Shown piece by piece: positions 25,500-32,278 of a stretch of 64,000 nucleotides of DNA. The DNA is taken from assembly GCA_016718405.1 (NCBI GenBank), contig JADKDJ010000003.1, positions 372,001 to 436,000 of the forward strand, read 5' to 3'. The position numbers were made by a program, and so were the translations under genes. The notes under the pieces were generated by a model that saw nothing but the letters and a program-made list of their open reading frames with translations, made no database searches and was not told where the DNA came from. How positions within the stretch are numbered: position 1 is the first letter of the stretch; each line of letters opens with the position of its first letter. Source of the stretch: Candidatus Rhodoferax odensensis (GTDB taxonomy: Bacteria; Pseudomonadota; Gammaproteobacteria; Burkholderiales; Burkholderiaceae_C).

Positions 25500-26069
25500 A
25501 TGAAGCGTTCCCTGCAAAAGGGTTTTACCCTGATCGAATTGATGATCGTGGTCGCGATCATCGGTATTTTGGCCGCTGTGGCTTTGCCTGCCTATCAGGA
25601 CTACACCATCCGTTCGCGTGTTACTGAGGGTTTGAGCTTGGCGAGTTCAATCAAGTCAAACATTGCGACTGACGGTACAACAGGTGCGGCAGATTTGCTT
25701 ACTGTTACTACAACCTGGAATGCTCAGGCCGGTGGTTTGGGTGCTACCAGCAAATACGTTACAAGTGTGCTCTCTGACACACTTACTGGCCTCATTACCG
25801 TCACTTACGCGGATCTCACGGGTGCCGGCACTGGTGGCCCCACACTGACTATTAGTCCTCAGATTCGCAATGTTGCTGCAACCGCCGGCCCCTCCTTGCT
25901 GTTGGCAGCTGCATTCGCAACTGTACCGCCGACTATAGGTGCCACTGATTGGCTTTGCACGTCTGCTGCAGGCACCGGTGCAGGTACTGCAAGGGCGCTT
26001 GGTAATTTTGCTGTCCCTGCCACAGTAGGCACGTTGCAGGCCAAGTTTGCCCCCGCTCAGTGCCGCTAA
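25500..26069 (+). CDS. pilA: type IV pilin, copy 2
   Basis: 189 residues, nearly the same protein as copy 1. Leader MKRSLQKG, then the FTLIE assembly helix and the same Gly/Thr-rich globular domain ending 'WLCTSA' and 'APAQCR'. AAGGAG lies nine bases before ATG 25500. By eye the first 111 bases carry about 12 differences from copy 1, almost all silent, while the remaining 460 or so carry about 11. It has its own sigma-54 promoter and terminator and is followed by the TfpX/TfpZ accessory gene. Confidence 0.93.
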   Translation: MKRSLQKGFTLIELMIVVAIIGILAAVALPAYQDYTIRSRVTEGLSLASSIKSNIATDGTTGAADLLTVTTTWNAQAGGLGATSKYVTSVLSDTLTGLITVTYADLTGAGTGGPTLTISPQIRNVAATAGPSLLLAAAFATVPPTIGATDWLCTSAAGTGAGTARALGNFAVPATVGTLQAKFAPAQCR

Positions 26070-26088
26070 GTATTAAATTACTAGTTGC

Positions 26089-26119
26089 AAAAAAAGTAGC
26101 GCTTCGGCGCTCTTTTTTT
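26089..26119 (+). terminator. rho-independent terminator after pilin 2
   Basis: AGCGC-TTCG-GCGCT hairpin preceded by an A run and followed by seven T, about 20 bases after the pilin stop and closely similar to the terminator of copy 1. Some read-through may feed the accessory gene starting at 26155. Confidence 0.82.
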
Positions 26120-26154
26120 AGGGAAAGTTCCTTCATTCACCTGCCCATGCCTGC

Positions 26155-26922
26155 ATGAAAATCCCGCATCGCGTATCTGCCGCTATCAAAGCTGGCTGCA
26201 GTCACCTGCTGTGCAGCCTGCTAGTCGCTGCGTTGGCAGGCGGGCTGGTGTTTGGTCTGTGGTACCCGTTCCCCTACCGTGAACTGTCGGGCGGCCGGGA
26301 GCTGTTTTTGCTGATCGTATCGGTGGATGTGATGTGCGGGCCCTTGCTGACCCTGGTATTGTTCAACCCTGCCAAGCCACGCGCGGAGCTGTGGCGCGAT
26401 CTGGGCCTGGTGGTAATGATTCAGCTCGGCGCTCTGGGCTATGGGCTGTGGACCGTGTGGCAGGCACGTCCCTTGTTTCTGGTGCAAGAGGTCGACCGTT
26501 TCAAAGTGGTGGCGGCTCCCGATTTGCGCGGAGCTTCTACCGCTGGGCTGCCAGCCGTGCTGCAACCTGGTTGGTTCTCGGGACCGGTCACGGTGGCTAT
26601 ACGCGAACCCAAAGATGCAAATGAGGGGCAGACGGTACTATTTGAGTCGCTTCAGGGCGGGCGCGACTACGCCGAGCGGCCTGAGTTTTACTTGCCTTAC
26701 GAGGGCACTACGGCCCTGAAGGCGCTTAGTCGCGCCAAACCGCTGGCGGTATTTTTGCAAAAGCAGCCTTCCCAGGAAACGGCTGCACGCACACTGGCCG
26801 CCCAACAAGGCGCCGACATGACCCAGTGGCTGTACCTACCCGTAATGGCCCGTCAAGACTGGGTGGCCGTACTCGACAAGCAGGGGCAGATTCAGGGGTT
26901 CTTACAGGGCGATGGGTTTTGA
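26155..26922 (+). CDS. tfpZ: TfpX/TfpZ-family type IV pilin accessory protein
   Basis: 255 residues with two or three N-terminal membrane helices ('LLVAALAGGLVFGLWYPFPY', 'LFLLIVSVDVMCGPLLTLVLF', 'LVVMIQLGALGYGLWTVW') and a soluble C-terminal domain. The 'SVDVMCGPLLTLVLFNP' and 'QARPLFLVQEVDRF' segments are typical of TfpX/TfpZ proteins. In Pseudomonas these help assemble particular pilin alleles and sit right after the pilin gene, as here. The symbol is provisional because X and Z types were not separated. Confidence 0.82.
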   Translation: MKIPHRVSAAIKAGCSHLLCSLLVAALAGGLVFGLWYPFPYRELSGGRELFLLIVSVDVMCGPLLTLVLFNPAKPRAELWRDLGLVVMIQLGALGYGLWTVWQARPLFLVQEVDRFKVVAAPDLRGASTAGLPAVLQPGWFSGPVTVAIREPKDANEGQTVLFESLQGGRDYAERPEFYLPYEGTTALKALSRAKPLAVFLQKQPSQETAARTLAAQQGADMTQWLYLPVMARQDWVAVLDKQGQIQGFLQGDGF

Positions 26923-26948
26923 GCGGGTCGCACCCACGGCTGTATTAT
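26919..26948 (+). promoter_or_regulatory. probable sigma-70 promoter of pilin gene 3
   Basis: TTGAGC, 18 bases, TATTAT. The -10 box matches the consensus at 5 of 6 positions. It overlaps the end of the accessory gene and lies 52 bases before the pilin 3 ATG. No GG-N10-GC sigma-54 element is present at the position seen for pilins 1 and 2. Confidence 0.45.
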
Positions 26949-26999
26949 GTGAATGTGGATAACGACACTACTGGATAGTGTTCAACCAAGGGGTTTGCT

Positions 27000-27551
27000 A
27001 TGAAACGCATGGTGCATAACGGCTTCACGCTGGTCGAAATGATGGTCGTGGTTGCGACTATTGGTATCTTGGCAGCGTTGGCGCTCCCGGCATATCAAAC
27101 CTATGTCATTCGTACGCGCGTTGTGGAAGGGCTAAGTCTCGCGGAAGGCGCCCAAACTTTCGTCGCTACTGAGGGGAGGTCCAACGCGGCAGCCCTCGCA
27201 GACGTGTCGACAAGCTGGAACGCAAAAGCAGCAGGCTTTGGAGCCACCAGCAAGTATGTCTCGTCGGTACTTCTCAACACCTCAGCACCACCCACAGGCG
27301 TGATCACCGTGACCTTCAATTCCGCAAATTTGGGTGTAGGCGCCGGCAGCAATACTCTCACGCTCTCCCCGTATGTCCGAACCGCTGGCACCACCACGTT
27401 AGCCGCCGCACAACTTGCGGGAACTTCAACTTCTGGTCGGATTGTTTGGGCATGTGCGACGACGACCAACGACGTCGCGACAAGCAGTGGTTTGTCAGGC
27501 CCGGTTCTCGGAACACTGCCTGCTAAGTCCGCACCGGCGTCGTGCCGATGA
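27000..27551 (+). CDS. type IV pilin, divergent copy 3
   Basis: 183 residues with leader MKRMVHNG and assembly helix 'FTLVEMMVVVATIGILAALA', so it is processed and assembled like a pilin. It keeps the general plan of copies 1 and 2 ('GATSKYVSSVL', 'GVITVTF', 'TLTLSPYVRT') and the terminal cysteine pair ('WACATT', 'APASCR'), but the globular sequence is clearly different. AAGG precedes the ATG. It appears to use a sigma-70-type promoter. It could be an alternative major pilin or a minor pilin. Confidence 0.9.
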   Translation: MKRMVHNGFTLVEMMVVVATIGILAALALPAYQTYVIRTRVVEGLSLAEGAQTFVATEGRSNAAALADVSTSWNAKAAGFGATSKYVSSVLLNTSAPPTGVITVTFNSANLGVGAGSNTLTLSPYVRTAGTTTLAAAQLAGTSTSGRIVWACATTTNDVATSSGLSGPVLGTLPAKSAPASCR

Positions 27552-27600
27552 TTGGGGCAGGCAAATTTTGAATCGAGAATCACCCGCGGACGGCGTATCC

Positions 27601-27642
27601 CTGAGTACTCAGTCAATAACCACCAAGCGAGGAGTGGTGGTT
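27601..27642. terminator. hairpin between pilin 3 and moaC, possible bidirectional terminator
   Basis: A perfect 12-base palindrome CTGAGTACTCAG (27601-27612) is followed by an 8-base perfect stem, AACCACCA (27618-27625) with TGGTGGTT (27635-27642). No real T run follows, so termination is only suggested by position between convergent genes. Confidence 0.4.
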
Positions 27643-27667
27643 TCTCGGCGTGGGGCGTTGATCGCCG

Positions 27668-28156
27668 TCAGCCTGACACAAAGCTCCCCGACTTCCCCCC
27701 ATGCTTCTCCAGCAGTCGCACTGCTGTGATCGTCATACCCCGATCAACTGCCTTGCACATGTCATAGATGGTCAGTAGCGCAATCTGCACCGCAGTCAGC
27801 GCTTCCATTTCCACGCCAGTTGGTCCCTCCGTCTCGACGGACGCAGTGCAATGTACGCGCCCCTGCTGAGAAAGCTCATCCAGAGCTGCCTCAAATTCAA
27901 TCGCAACACGCGTTAGCGCCAAAGGGTGGCATAAGGGGATCAGGTCGCTCGTTCGCTTCGCGGCCATAATGCCTGCGATACGTGCAATACCGAGTACGTC
28001 ACCCTTCTTGGCACTGCCAGCCTCGATCAGGGCTAGTGTCGCGGGAAGCATTTCAATGTAACCGCCCGCGATAGCGATGCGGTGGGTGCTAGGCTTGGCG
28101 GCTACATCCACCATGTGCGCTTGGCCATGTTGATCGAAGTGAGTGAGAGGGCTCAT
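27668..28156 (-). CDS. moaC: cyclic pyranopterin monophosphate synthase
   Basis: Second step of molybdenum cofactor synthesis, converting the MoaA product to cyclic pyranopterin monophosphate. 162 residues, the usual length. Signatures: 'MVDVAAKPSTHRIAIAGG', 'IAGIMAAKRTSDLIPLCHPL' (with catalytic His), 'VETEGPTGVEMEALTAV' and 'YDMCKAVDRGM' with the essential Lys/Asp. It stands alone in a monocistronic unit, and no other moa gene is present. It is divergent from the M48 protease. Confidence 0.96.
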   Translation of the reverse strand: MSPLTHFDQHGQAHMVDVAAKPSTHRIAIAGGYIEMLPATLALIEAGSAKKGDVLGIARIAGIMAAKRTSDLIPLCHPLALTRVAIEFEAALDELSQQGRVHCTASVETEGPTGVEMEALTAVQIALLTIYDMCKAVDRGMTITAVRLLEKHGGKSGSFVSG

Positions 28157-28293
28157 AGATTGATCGCTTTACAGAACCTTTATGTGTTTCGGACATCATA
28201 CGACCATGATCGACGCATGCTACACATTCACGCGACCTGCCCATATACGCGGGCACTTGCCTGTCGAAACGGGTCTAAATCCCCGTACATGGG

Positions 28294-29910
28294 ATGACCG
28301 TGAACAGTCCGCGTAAACGCCCCAGCGCTGGCCCTTCAATGTCGCTTGGAGCGCGAGCAACGGCCGTCGTGCTAGCGCTGACGCAGTTCACGGTGTCTTG
28401 GGCGCAGGCCCCAAGCAGCGTTCTACCCCCCACCGCCACCACCCAATTGCCAACCCTAGGCAGCGGCGGCGAAATGAACAGCAACGCCGAGCGCCGTTTG
28501 GGAGAGCGCATCGCACGTGAGATCTATCGGGACCCGGACTACATTGACGATCCTGTGCTGGTTGACTATGTGCAAGGCATTTGGCAGCCCTTGTTGGTCG
28601 CCGCACGGGCACGGGGCGACTTATCCGAGGAACTGGACCAGCGCTTTGCCTGGGAGGTGATGCTGGGGCGCGATCGCAGCATCAATGCCTTTGCCCTGCC
28701 GGGCGGGTACCTGGGGTTGCATTTGGGCTTGGTTGGTGTCGTCAGCAGCCGGGATGAATTGGCATCGGTGTTGGCGCACGAGTTGAGCCACGTGACGCAG
28801 CGCCATATCTCGCGGATCATGACCAAGCAGAGCCAGCAGGCGCCCTGGCTGTTGGGGGCCATGATTCTCGGTGCGCTGGCCGCCTCCAAAAGCCCCGACG
28901 CCGCCAATGCGGTACTGGTCGGCAGCCAGGCCGTCGCGGCGCAGACGCAGCTCAACTTTTCGCGGGACATGGAGCGCGAGGCGGACCGGGTTGGTTATGG
29001 CATTTTGATGCAGGCGGGCTTCGCTCCACAGGCGTTTGCCACCATGTTCGACAAACTTGGCCAATCCTCACGCCTCAACGACAGTGGGGCGTTCCCTTAC
29101 CTGCGCAGCCACCCCTTGACCACCGAACGACTGGCAGACATGCAGTCGCGCCAGCCACCGGGCGTGCGTGCGCCGGATGTGGCAGCCCAGTCGCCCAGCC
29201 ACGCCATGCTCAGCGCGCGCGCCCGCGTGTTGTCCAACTCTTCGGTCGACGCCCTGCGCGCATGGTTGGGCCAGGCGCCCAAATCTGTGGGCGACCCAAG
29301 CCCGGTGACCGCGCAGGCGGCTGCACTTTACGGGGCAGCGTTGGCGGCCAGCAAGCTGCGCGACCCCGCATCAGCCGCGAGCCATGTGCGCCAGCTTGGC
29401 AGCTTGCCTATTACGGAGCCGGTCGCTGCTCGCCTTGTCAAGTTATTGCAGGCCGAACTGGCTTTGGCGCAAGGCGATGCGGCCGCGGCGGTTGCCCTGT
29501 TGACGAGCATCGGGCCCATCAAGGCGGAAGTGTCGGCGCCTTGGAAAACCGACCGACCATGGGTGATGTTGTCGGCGCAAGCCTGGATCGCCGCCGGGCA
29601 ACCCGCGCTGGCCACCGAACGCCTGCAGCAATGGGTGCGCACCTACCCGCGCGATGCCCAGGCGTGGTCGCTCCTGTCAAGCGCGTATGGCGCGCAAGGC
29701 AAGGCCTTGCGTAGCGTGCGAGCAAGCGCCGAGGCCAGGGTAGCCGAGCTGGACTATGAGGCCGCGATGGATCGCTTCAACGCAGCGCAGGCGCTGGTTC
29801 GCGAAAGCGCTGTTCGGGCCTCGGACGCCGACCACATCGAAGCGTCGATCGTGGACATGCGCCGCCGCGAAGTGCAGTCACTTCTTAAGGAACAGGCGCT
29901 CGAGCGCTGA
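28294..29910 (+). CDS. M48-family metalloprotease with TPR tail (BepA-like)
   Basis: 538 residues. A signal peptide-like start (basic head, 'TAVVLALTQFTVSWAQA') directs it to the periplasm. The zinc site HELSHVTQRH and the downstream third ligand in 'MEREADRVGYGIL' define M48. The C-terminal third has TPR-like helical repeats ('WVMLSAQAWIAAGQPALATERLQQWV', 'AWSLLSSAYGAQGKAL', cut for length). The architecture equals E. coli BepA/YfgC, a quality-control protease and chaperone for outer-membrane proteins such as LptD, so that role is likely. Its last 33 bases overlap the convergent membrane-protein gene. Confidence 0.9.
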   Translation: MTVNSPRKRPSAGPSMSLGARATAVVLALTQFTVSWAQAPSSVLPPTATTQLPTLGSGGEMNSNAERRLGERIAREIYRDPDYIDDPVLVDYVQGIWQPLLVAARARGDLSEELDQRFAWEVMLGRDRSINAFALPGGYLGLHLGLVGVVSSRDELASVLAHELSHVTQRHISRIMTKQSQQAPWLLGAMILGALAASKSPDAANAVLVGSQAVAAQTQLNFSRDMEREADRVGYGILMQAGFAPQAFATMFDKLGQSSRLNDSGAFPYLRSHPLTTERLADMQSRQPPGVRAPDVAAQSPSHAMLSARARVLSNSSVDALRAWLGQAPKSVGDPSPVTAQAAALYGAALAASKLRDPASAASHVRQLGSLPITEPVAARLVKLLQAELALAQGDAAAAVALLTSIGPIKAEVSAPWKTDRPWVMLSAQAWIAAGQPALATERLQQWVRTYPRDAQAWSLLSSAYGAQGKALRSVRASAEARVAELDYEAAMDRFNAAQALVRESAVRASDADHIEASIVDMRRREVQSLLKEQALER

Positions 29911-30231
29911 GTCAATGACCAGACCAAACACCGAGTAGATCAAGGAACCGAGCAGCGCCGCCCCAAAACCAGGGACGTGAAAACCATCCAATAAGCTGGC
30001 GGCCGCCCAGAACATCAAGGCGTTGATCACAAACAGAAACAAGCCGAGCGTCACCACCGTGACCGGCAGTGTCAACACCACCAATACCGGACGCACAATG
30101 GTGTTCAGCAAGCCAATCACCAGGGCTGCGATCAGCGCCGCACCAAAGCTGCTGATTTTCACGCCCTCATACAGGTAAGCCACGGCCAGTAAGGCTGCCG
30201 CGGCGAGCAGCCATTTGCTTAGTAGTCTCAT
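29878..30231 (-). CDS. small membrane protein, phage-holin-4-superfamily (YvlD-like)
   Basis: 117 residues with four predicted helices: 'WLLAAAALLAVAYL', 'GAALIAALVIGLLNTIV', 'VLTLPVTVVTLGLFLFVINAL' and 'GFGAALLGSLIYSVFGLVI'. The 'NTIVRPVLVVLTLPVTVVTLG' segment is characteristic of the family. Despite the holin label these proteins are chromosomal and of unknown function. No phage genes are nearby. The ATG at 30231 fits the family start better than the upstream in-frame codon. It ends inside the 3' end of the protease gene. Confidence 0.8.
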   Translation of the reverse strand: MRLLSKWLLAAAALLAVAYLYEGVKISSFGAALIAALVIGLLNTIVRPVLVVLTLPVTVVTLGLFLFVINALMFWAAASLLDGFHVPGFGAALLGSLIYSVFGLVIDSALERLFLKK

Positions 30232-30343
30232 GGTTTTGAAGGATACCACCGCAGCGTGAAATCCTGGCTCGCAGCCGAACCGACAGGCTTAGGGTGATCG
30301 CGTGGAATCGATGGCACTATGATGGCCAACGCGCAACCAATCC

Positions 30344-30774
30344 ATGGCCTGCATTCACATCACCGACCTAGAGTCGGCCATCAATTTCTGGCGAGCGCAT
30401 GGCCCAGTCGCGCCCACCATGGGCTCTCGCCCCCGCCGGCAGTCCTGGCCGAAGTGTACGGCCGCATGGCCTTTGCCGGGCAGTCGGAGATCGATGAGAT
30501 CTTGCTGCCAGCTCAGGCGCTCGCCGCCTGGCTGACCTGGTATGACACCACGCCCGACACGCCGTGTGTTGCCATCTGCTCCACCACCCAGGGAGACGAC
30601 TGGTGCAAAGGGTGTGGGCGGAGTTTTGAGGAAGTGCAGAACTGGACTAACATGCGGCCCGCGCAGAAACGCCAGACCTGGCGTCGCATTCTGGCGCAGG
30701 GTACGGCTTGGCGCTTCAATCGTTATGCCGAAAGGGCCAACGGCAAGTGGGGCCTTCTGAGTCAGGCCAAGTAG
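30344..30774 (+). CDS. DUF3717-DUF1289 protein (frameshifted in this sequence)
   Basis: The N-terminus (MACIHITDLESAINFWRAHGP, in the frame of 30344) is a DUF3717 start. The remainder, in another frame, continues DUF3717 ('LAEVYGRMAF', 'IDEILLPAQALAAWL') and then a DUF1289 zinc-ribbon-like domain ('TPCVAICSTTQGDDWCKGCGRSFEE', with four Cys; 'GTAWRFNRYAERA'). The join must lie near 30410-30430, and the span is 3n+2 bases, fitting one missing base. Function is unknown. The whole locus is also covered antisense by an unusually long yaeQ frame, so this region may contain more than one sequence error. Confidence 0.7.
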
Positions 30775-31371
30775 CCGCTTGCCCGGTAGTTGCCAGCCGA
30801 CTACTTCCAGCGCTACGGCTCGATCTTCAACGGTTTGCGAGCCGTCGCCCAGAAAGAGGGTCCCGTCCTGAATGGTGGCCTGCAATTGCATGCTGCGCGC
30901 CGCCAGTGCACCCAATGCTTGCGACACGCCCGTGACCAGCCGAAACACACTGAGGTTTTGGGGGCGACTCAGCTTGGTCTCGATGCCGCGCCACCATATG
31001 TCTGCGGCGCTGCTGAAGCAGTACAGCACCACCTCATCAGACTTGCCACAGGCCTTGAGCAGGGGTTTGTCTTCCGGTTGGCCGACTTCGATCCACAGCC
31101 GGGTTTGACCCGTGAAGTCGCGTAACCAGACATCGGGCTCGTCCGGGTCCGACAGACCGGCGCCAAACGCCAACGTGCCATCACCCTTGCACACCGACTG
31201 CAATTTGTAGGCTTGCAAGGCCAGGGCAGCCAGGCGCACCATCATGCGTTCATCGGTTTCGCTGGGGTGGCGCGCCAGGGTCAGGTTGTGGTCGGCGTAG
31301 TAGGCGTGGTCGATGTCCGCCAGTTGCAGAGTATGGGGCATGTGGAGGTGGAGTTGCCATTTGGTGGCCAA
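30355..31371 (-). CDS. yaeQ: YaeQ-family protein (readable part about 30780-31371; tail doubtful)
   Basis: The first 190 or so residues are a typical YaeQ protein: 'ADIDHAYYADHNLTLARHPS', 'ETDERMMVRLAALALQA', 'FGAGLSDPDEPDVWLRD', 'WIEVGQPEDKPLLKACGKSDEV', then 'DIWWRGIETKL'. YaeQ has a PD-(D/E)XK nuclease-like fold of unknown function. Members normally end shortly after the equivalent of 'ALEVVGWQLPGK', near 30780. Here the frame stays open for about 140 further codons antisense to the DUF3717/DUF1289 gene, with no domain seen, so the normal stop was probably lost by mutation or sequence error. TTG 31371 fits the family start, and another TTG at 31437 overlaps the stop of the upstream gene. 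Confidence 0.75.
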   Translation of the reverse strand: MATKWQLHLHMPHTLQLADIDHAYYADHNLTLARHPSETDERMMVRLAALALQAYKLQSVCKGDGTLAFGAGLSDPDEPDVWLRDFTGQTRLWIEVGQPEDKPLLKACGKSDEVVLYCFSSAADIWWRGIETKLSRPQNLSVFRLVTGVSQALGALAARSMQLQATIQDGTLFLGDGSQTVEDRAVALEVVGWQLPGKRLLGLTQKAPLAVGPFGITIEAPSRTLRQNATPGLAFLRGPHVSPVLHFLKTPPTPFAPVVSLGGGADGNTRRVGRGVIPGQPGGERLSWQQDLIDLRLPGKGHAAVHFGQDCRRGREPMVGATGPCARQKLMADSRSVM

Positions 31372-31433
31372 GGCGGCAATCCACAGCGCCGATGGATTGG
31401 GCCGCAAGACGGTTCGCCGGGCAATGCGAGGGG

Positions 31434-32273
31434 TCAACGTGCCACCAGTACAGCACGCGCCACTTCTGCAAAACCGGCACCCCGTTCGTGCTGCGTGATG
31501 TAACGTGGGGGGTGCACCAGTTCAGCCTCAACGCGGCGGATGTTGGCGACCCCGACGCTGTTGTTAAACGCGTTGAACATGGCCTGATCATTGGTGGAAT
31601 CGCCCACAAACCCCCAGCGGTCAACCTCGTGGGACAAAGTGCGGCCCCACAGTTGCGCCACGATCCACTGTGCACCGATGAGCTTGTTGTGCGCGCCCAG
31701 CCAACCGTTGATGTGTATGCTGCTGACCGATGCATTCAACCCGGCCGCGCGCATCAGTGCCACCACCGCGTCAATCTGTTCCGCTGACAGGCGGGCGAAT
31801 TCGCTGTGGTCAATGGCGATGTCGGTCTCGCGGCCCGCAGAGTCCTGCGCCAAGGCCGTGCCTGGGATGGCGCGCAACACCTGTTGCGCCACGGTCTGAA
31901 GACGCTGGTAGTTGGAGCGACGCGTAGCTTGGTCTTGCAGATACAGTTTTGATAGCGCGCGAGCTCCGCCCAATGAGCCTTGCAGGCCAGTTTGACCCAT
32001 GGCGAAGGCGACGGCCCCATTCTCCGCCACCATGGCGTCCAACGGCCAGGGCGGCACGCCTCGGCCGACGTCGCCCCTGGCGAAGGGCTCGCACCAGCCG
32101 ATTGGCCGCCCGGTGATGGCGACCACATGCAAGCCTGCGGTCTTCAGATCGGCCAGTGCTTGCAAGGCGTCCGGTGTAATCGCACCTTCGGTCGTCAGTG
32201 TGTCATCGATGTCGGTGAAAACACCGATTAACTTGCGACGTTGTTCAAGCGGCCAAGCCGACAGCGGCCTCAT
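31434..32273 (-). CDS. HAD-superfamily hydrolase, Cof/MPGP-like (IIB)
   Basis: 279 residues. Motif I 'FTDIDDTLTTEG' (nucleophile Asp), motif II 'VVAITGRPIGW', the C2-cap, a Lys-containing motif 'GAHNKLIGAQWIV', and motif IV 'GFVGDSTNDQAMF' make it a complete HAD phosphatase. The cap type resembles mannosyl-3-phosphoglycerate and sucrose-phosphate phosphatases, but the substrate is undetermined. ATG 32273 is preferred to TTG 32282, which overlaps the prfC stop. It lies between prfC and yaeQ in the same direction with almost no spacing. Confidence 0.82.
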   Translation of the reverse strand: MRPLSAWPLEQRRKLIGVFTDIDDTLTTEGAITPDALQALADLKTAGLHVVAITGRPIGWCEPFARGDVGRGVPPWPLDAMVAENGAVAFAMGQTGLQGSLGGARALSKLYLQDQATRRSNYQRLQTVAQQVLRAIPGTALAQDSAGRETDIAIDHSEFARLSAEQIDAVVALMRAAGLNASVSSIHINGWLGAHNKLIGAQWIVAQLWGRTLSHEVDRWGFVGDSTNDQAMFNAFNNSVGVANIRRVEAELVHPPRYITQHERGAGFAEVARAVLVAR

Positions 32274-32278
32274 TGTGA

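Noticed and set aside
26930..26999. sigma-54 promoter for pilin 3
   Set aside because: No GG-N10-GC pair at or near the spacing seen for pilins 1 and 2.
29878..30231. Phage remnant suggested by the holin-superfamily name
   Set aside because: The protein is a widespread chromosomal membrane family, and no other phage gene, integrase or attachment site is nearby.
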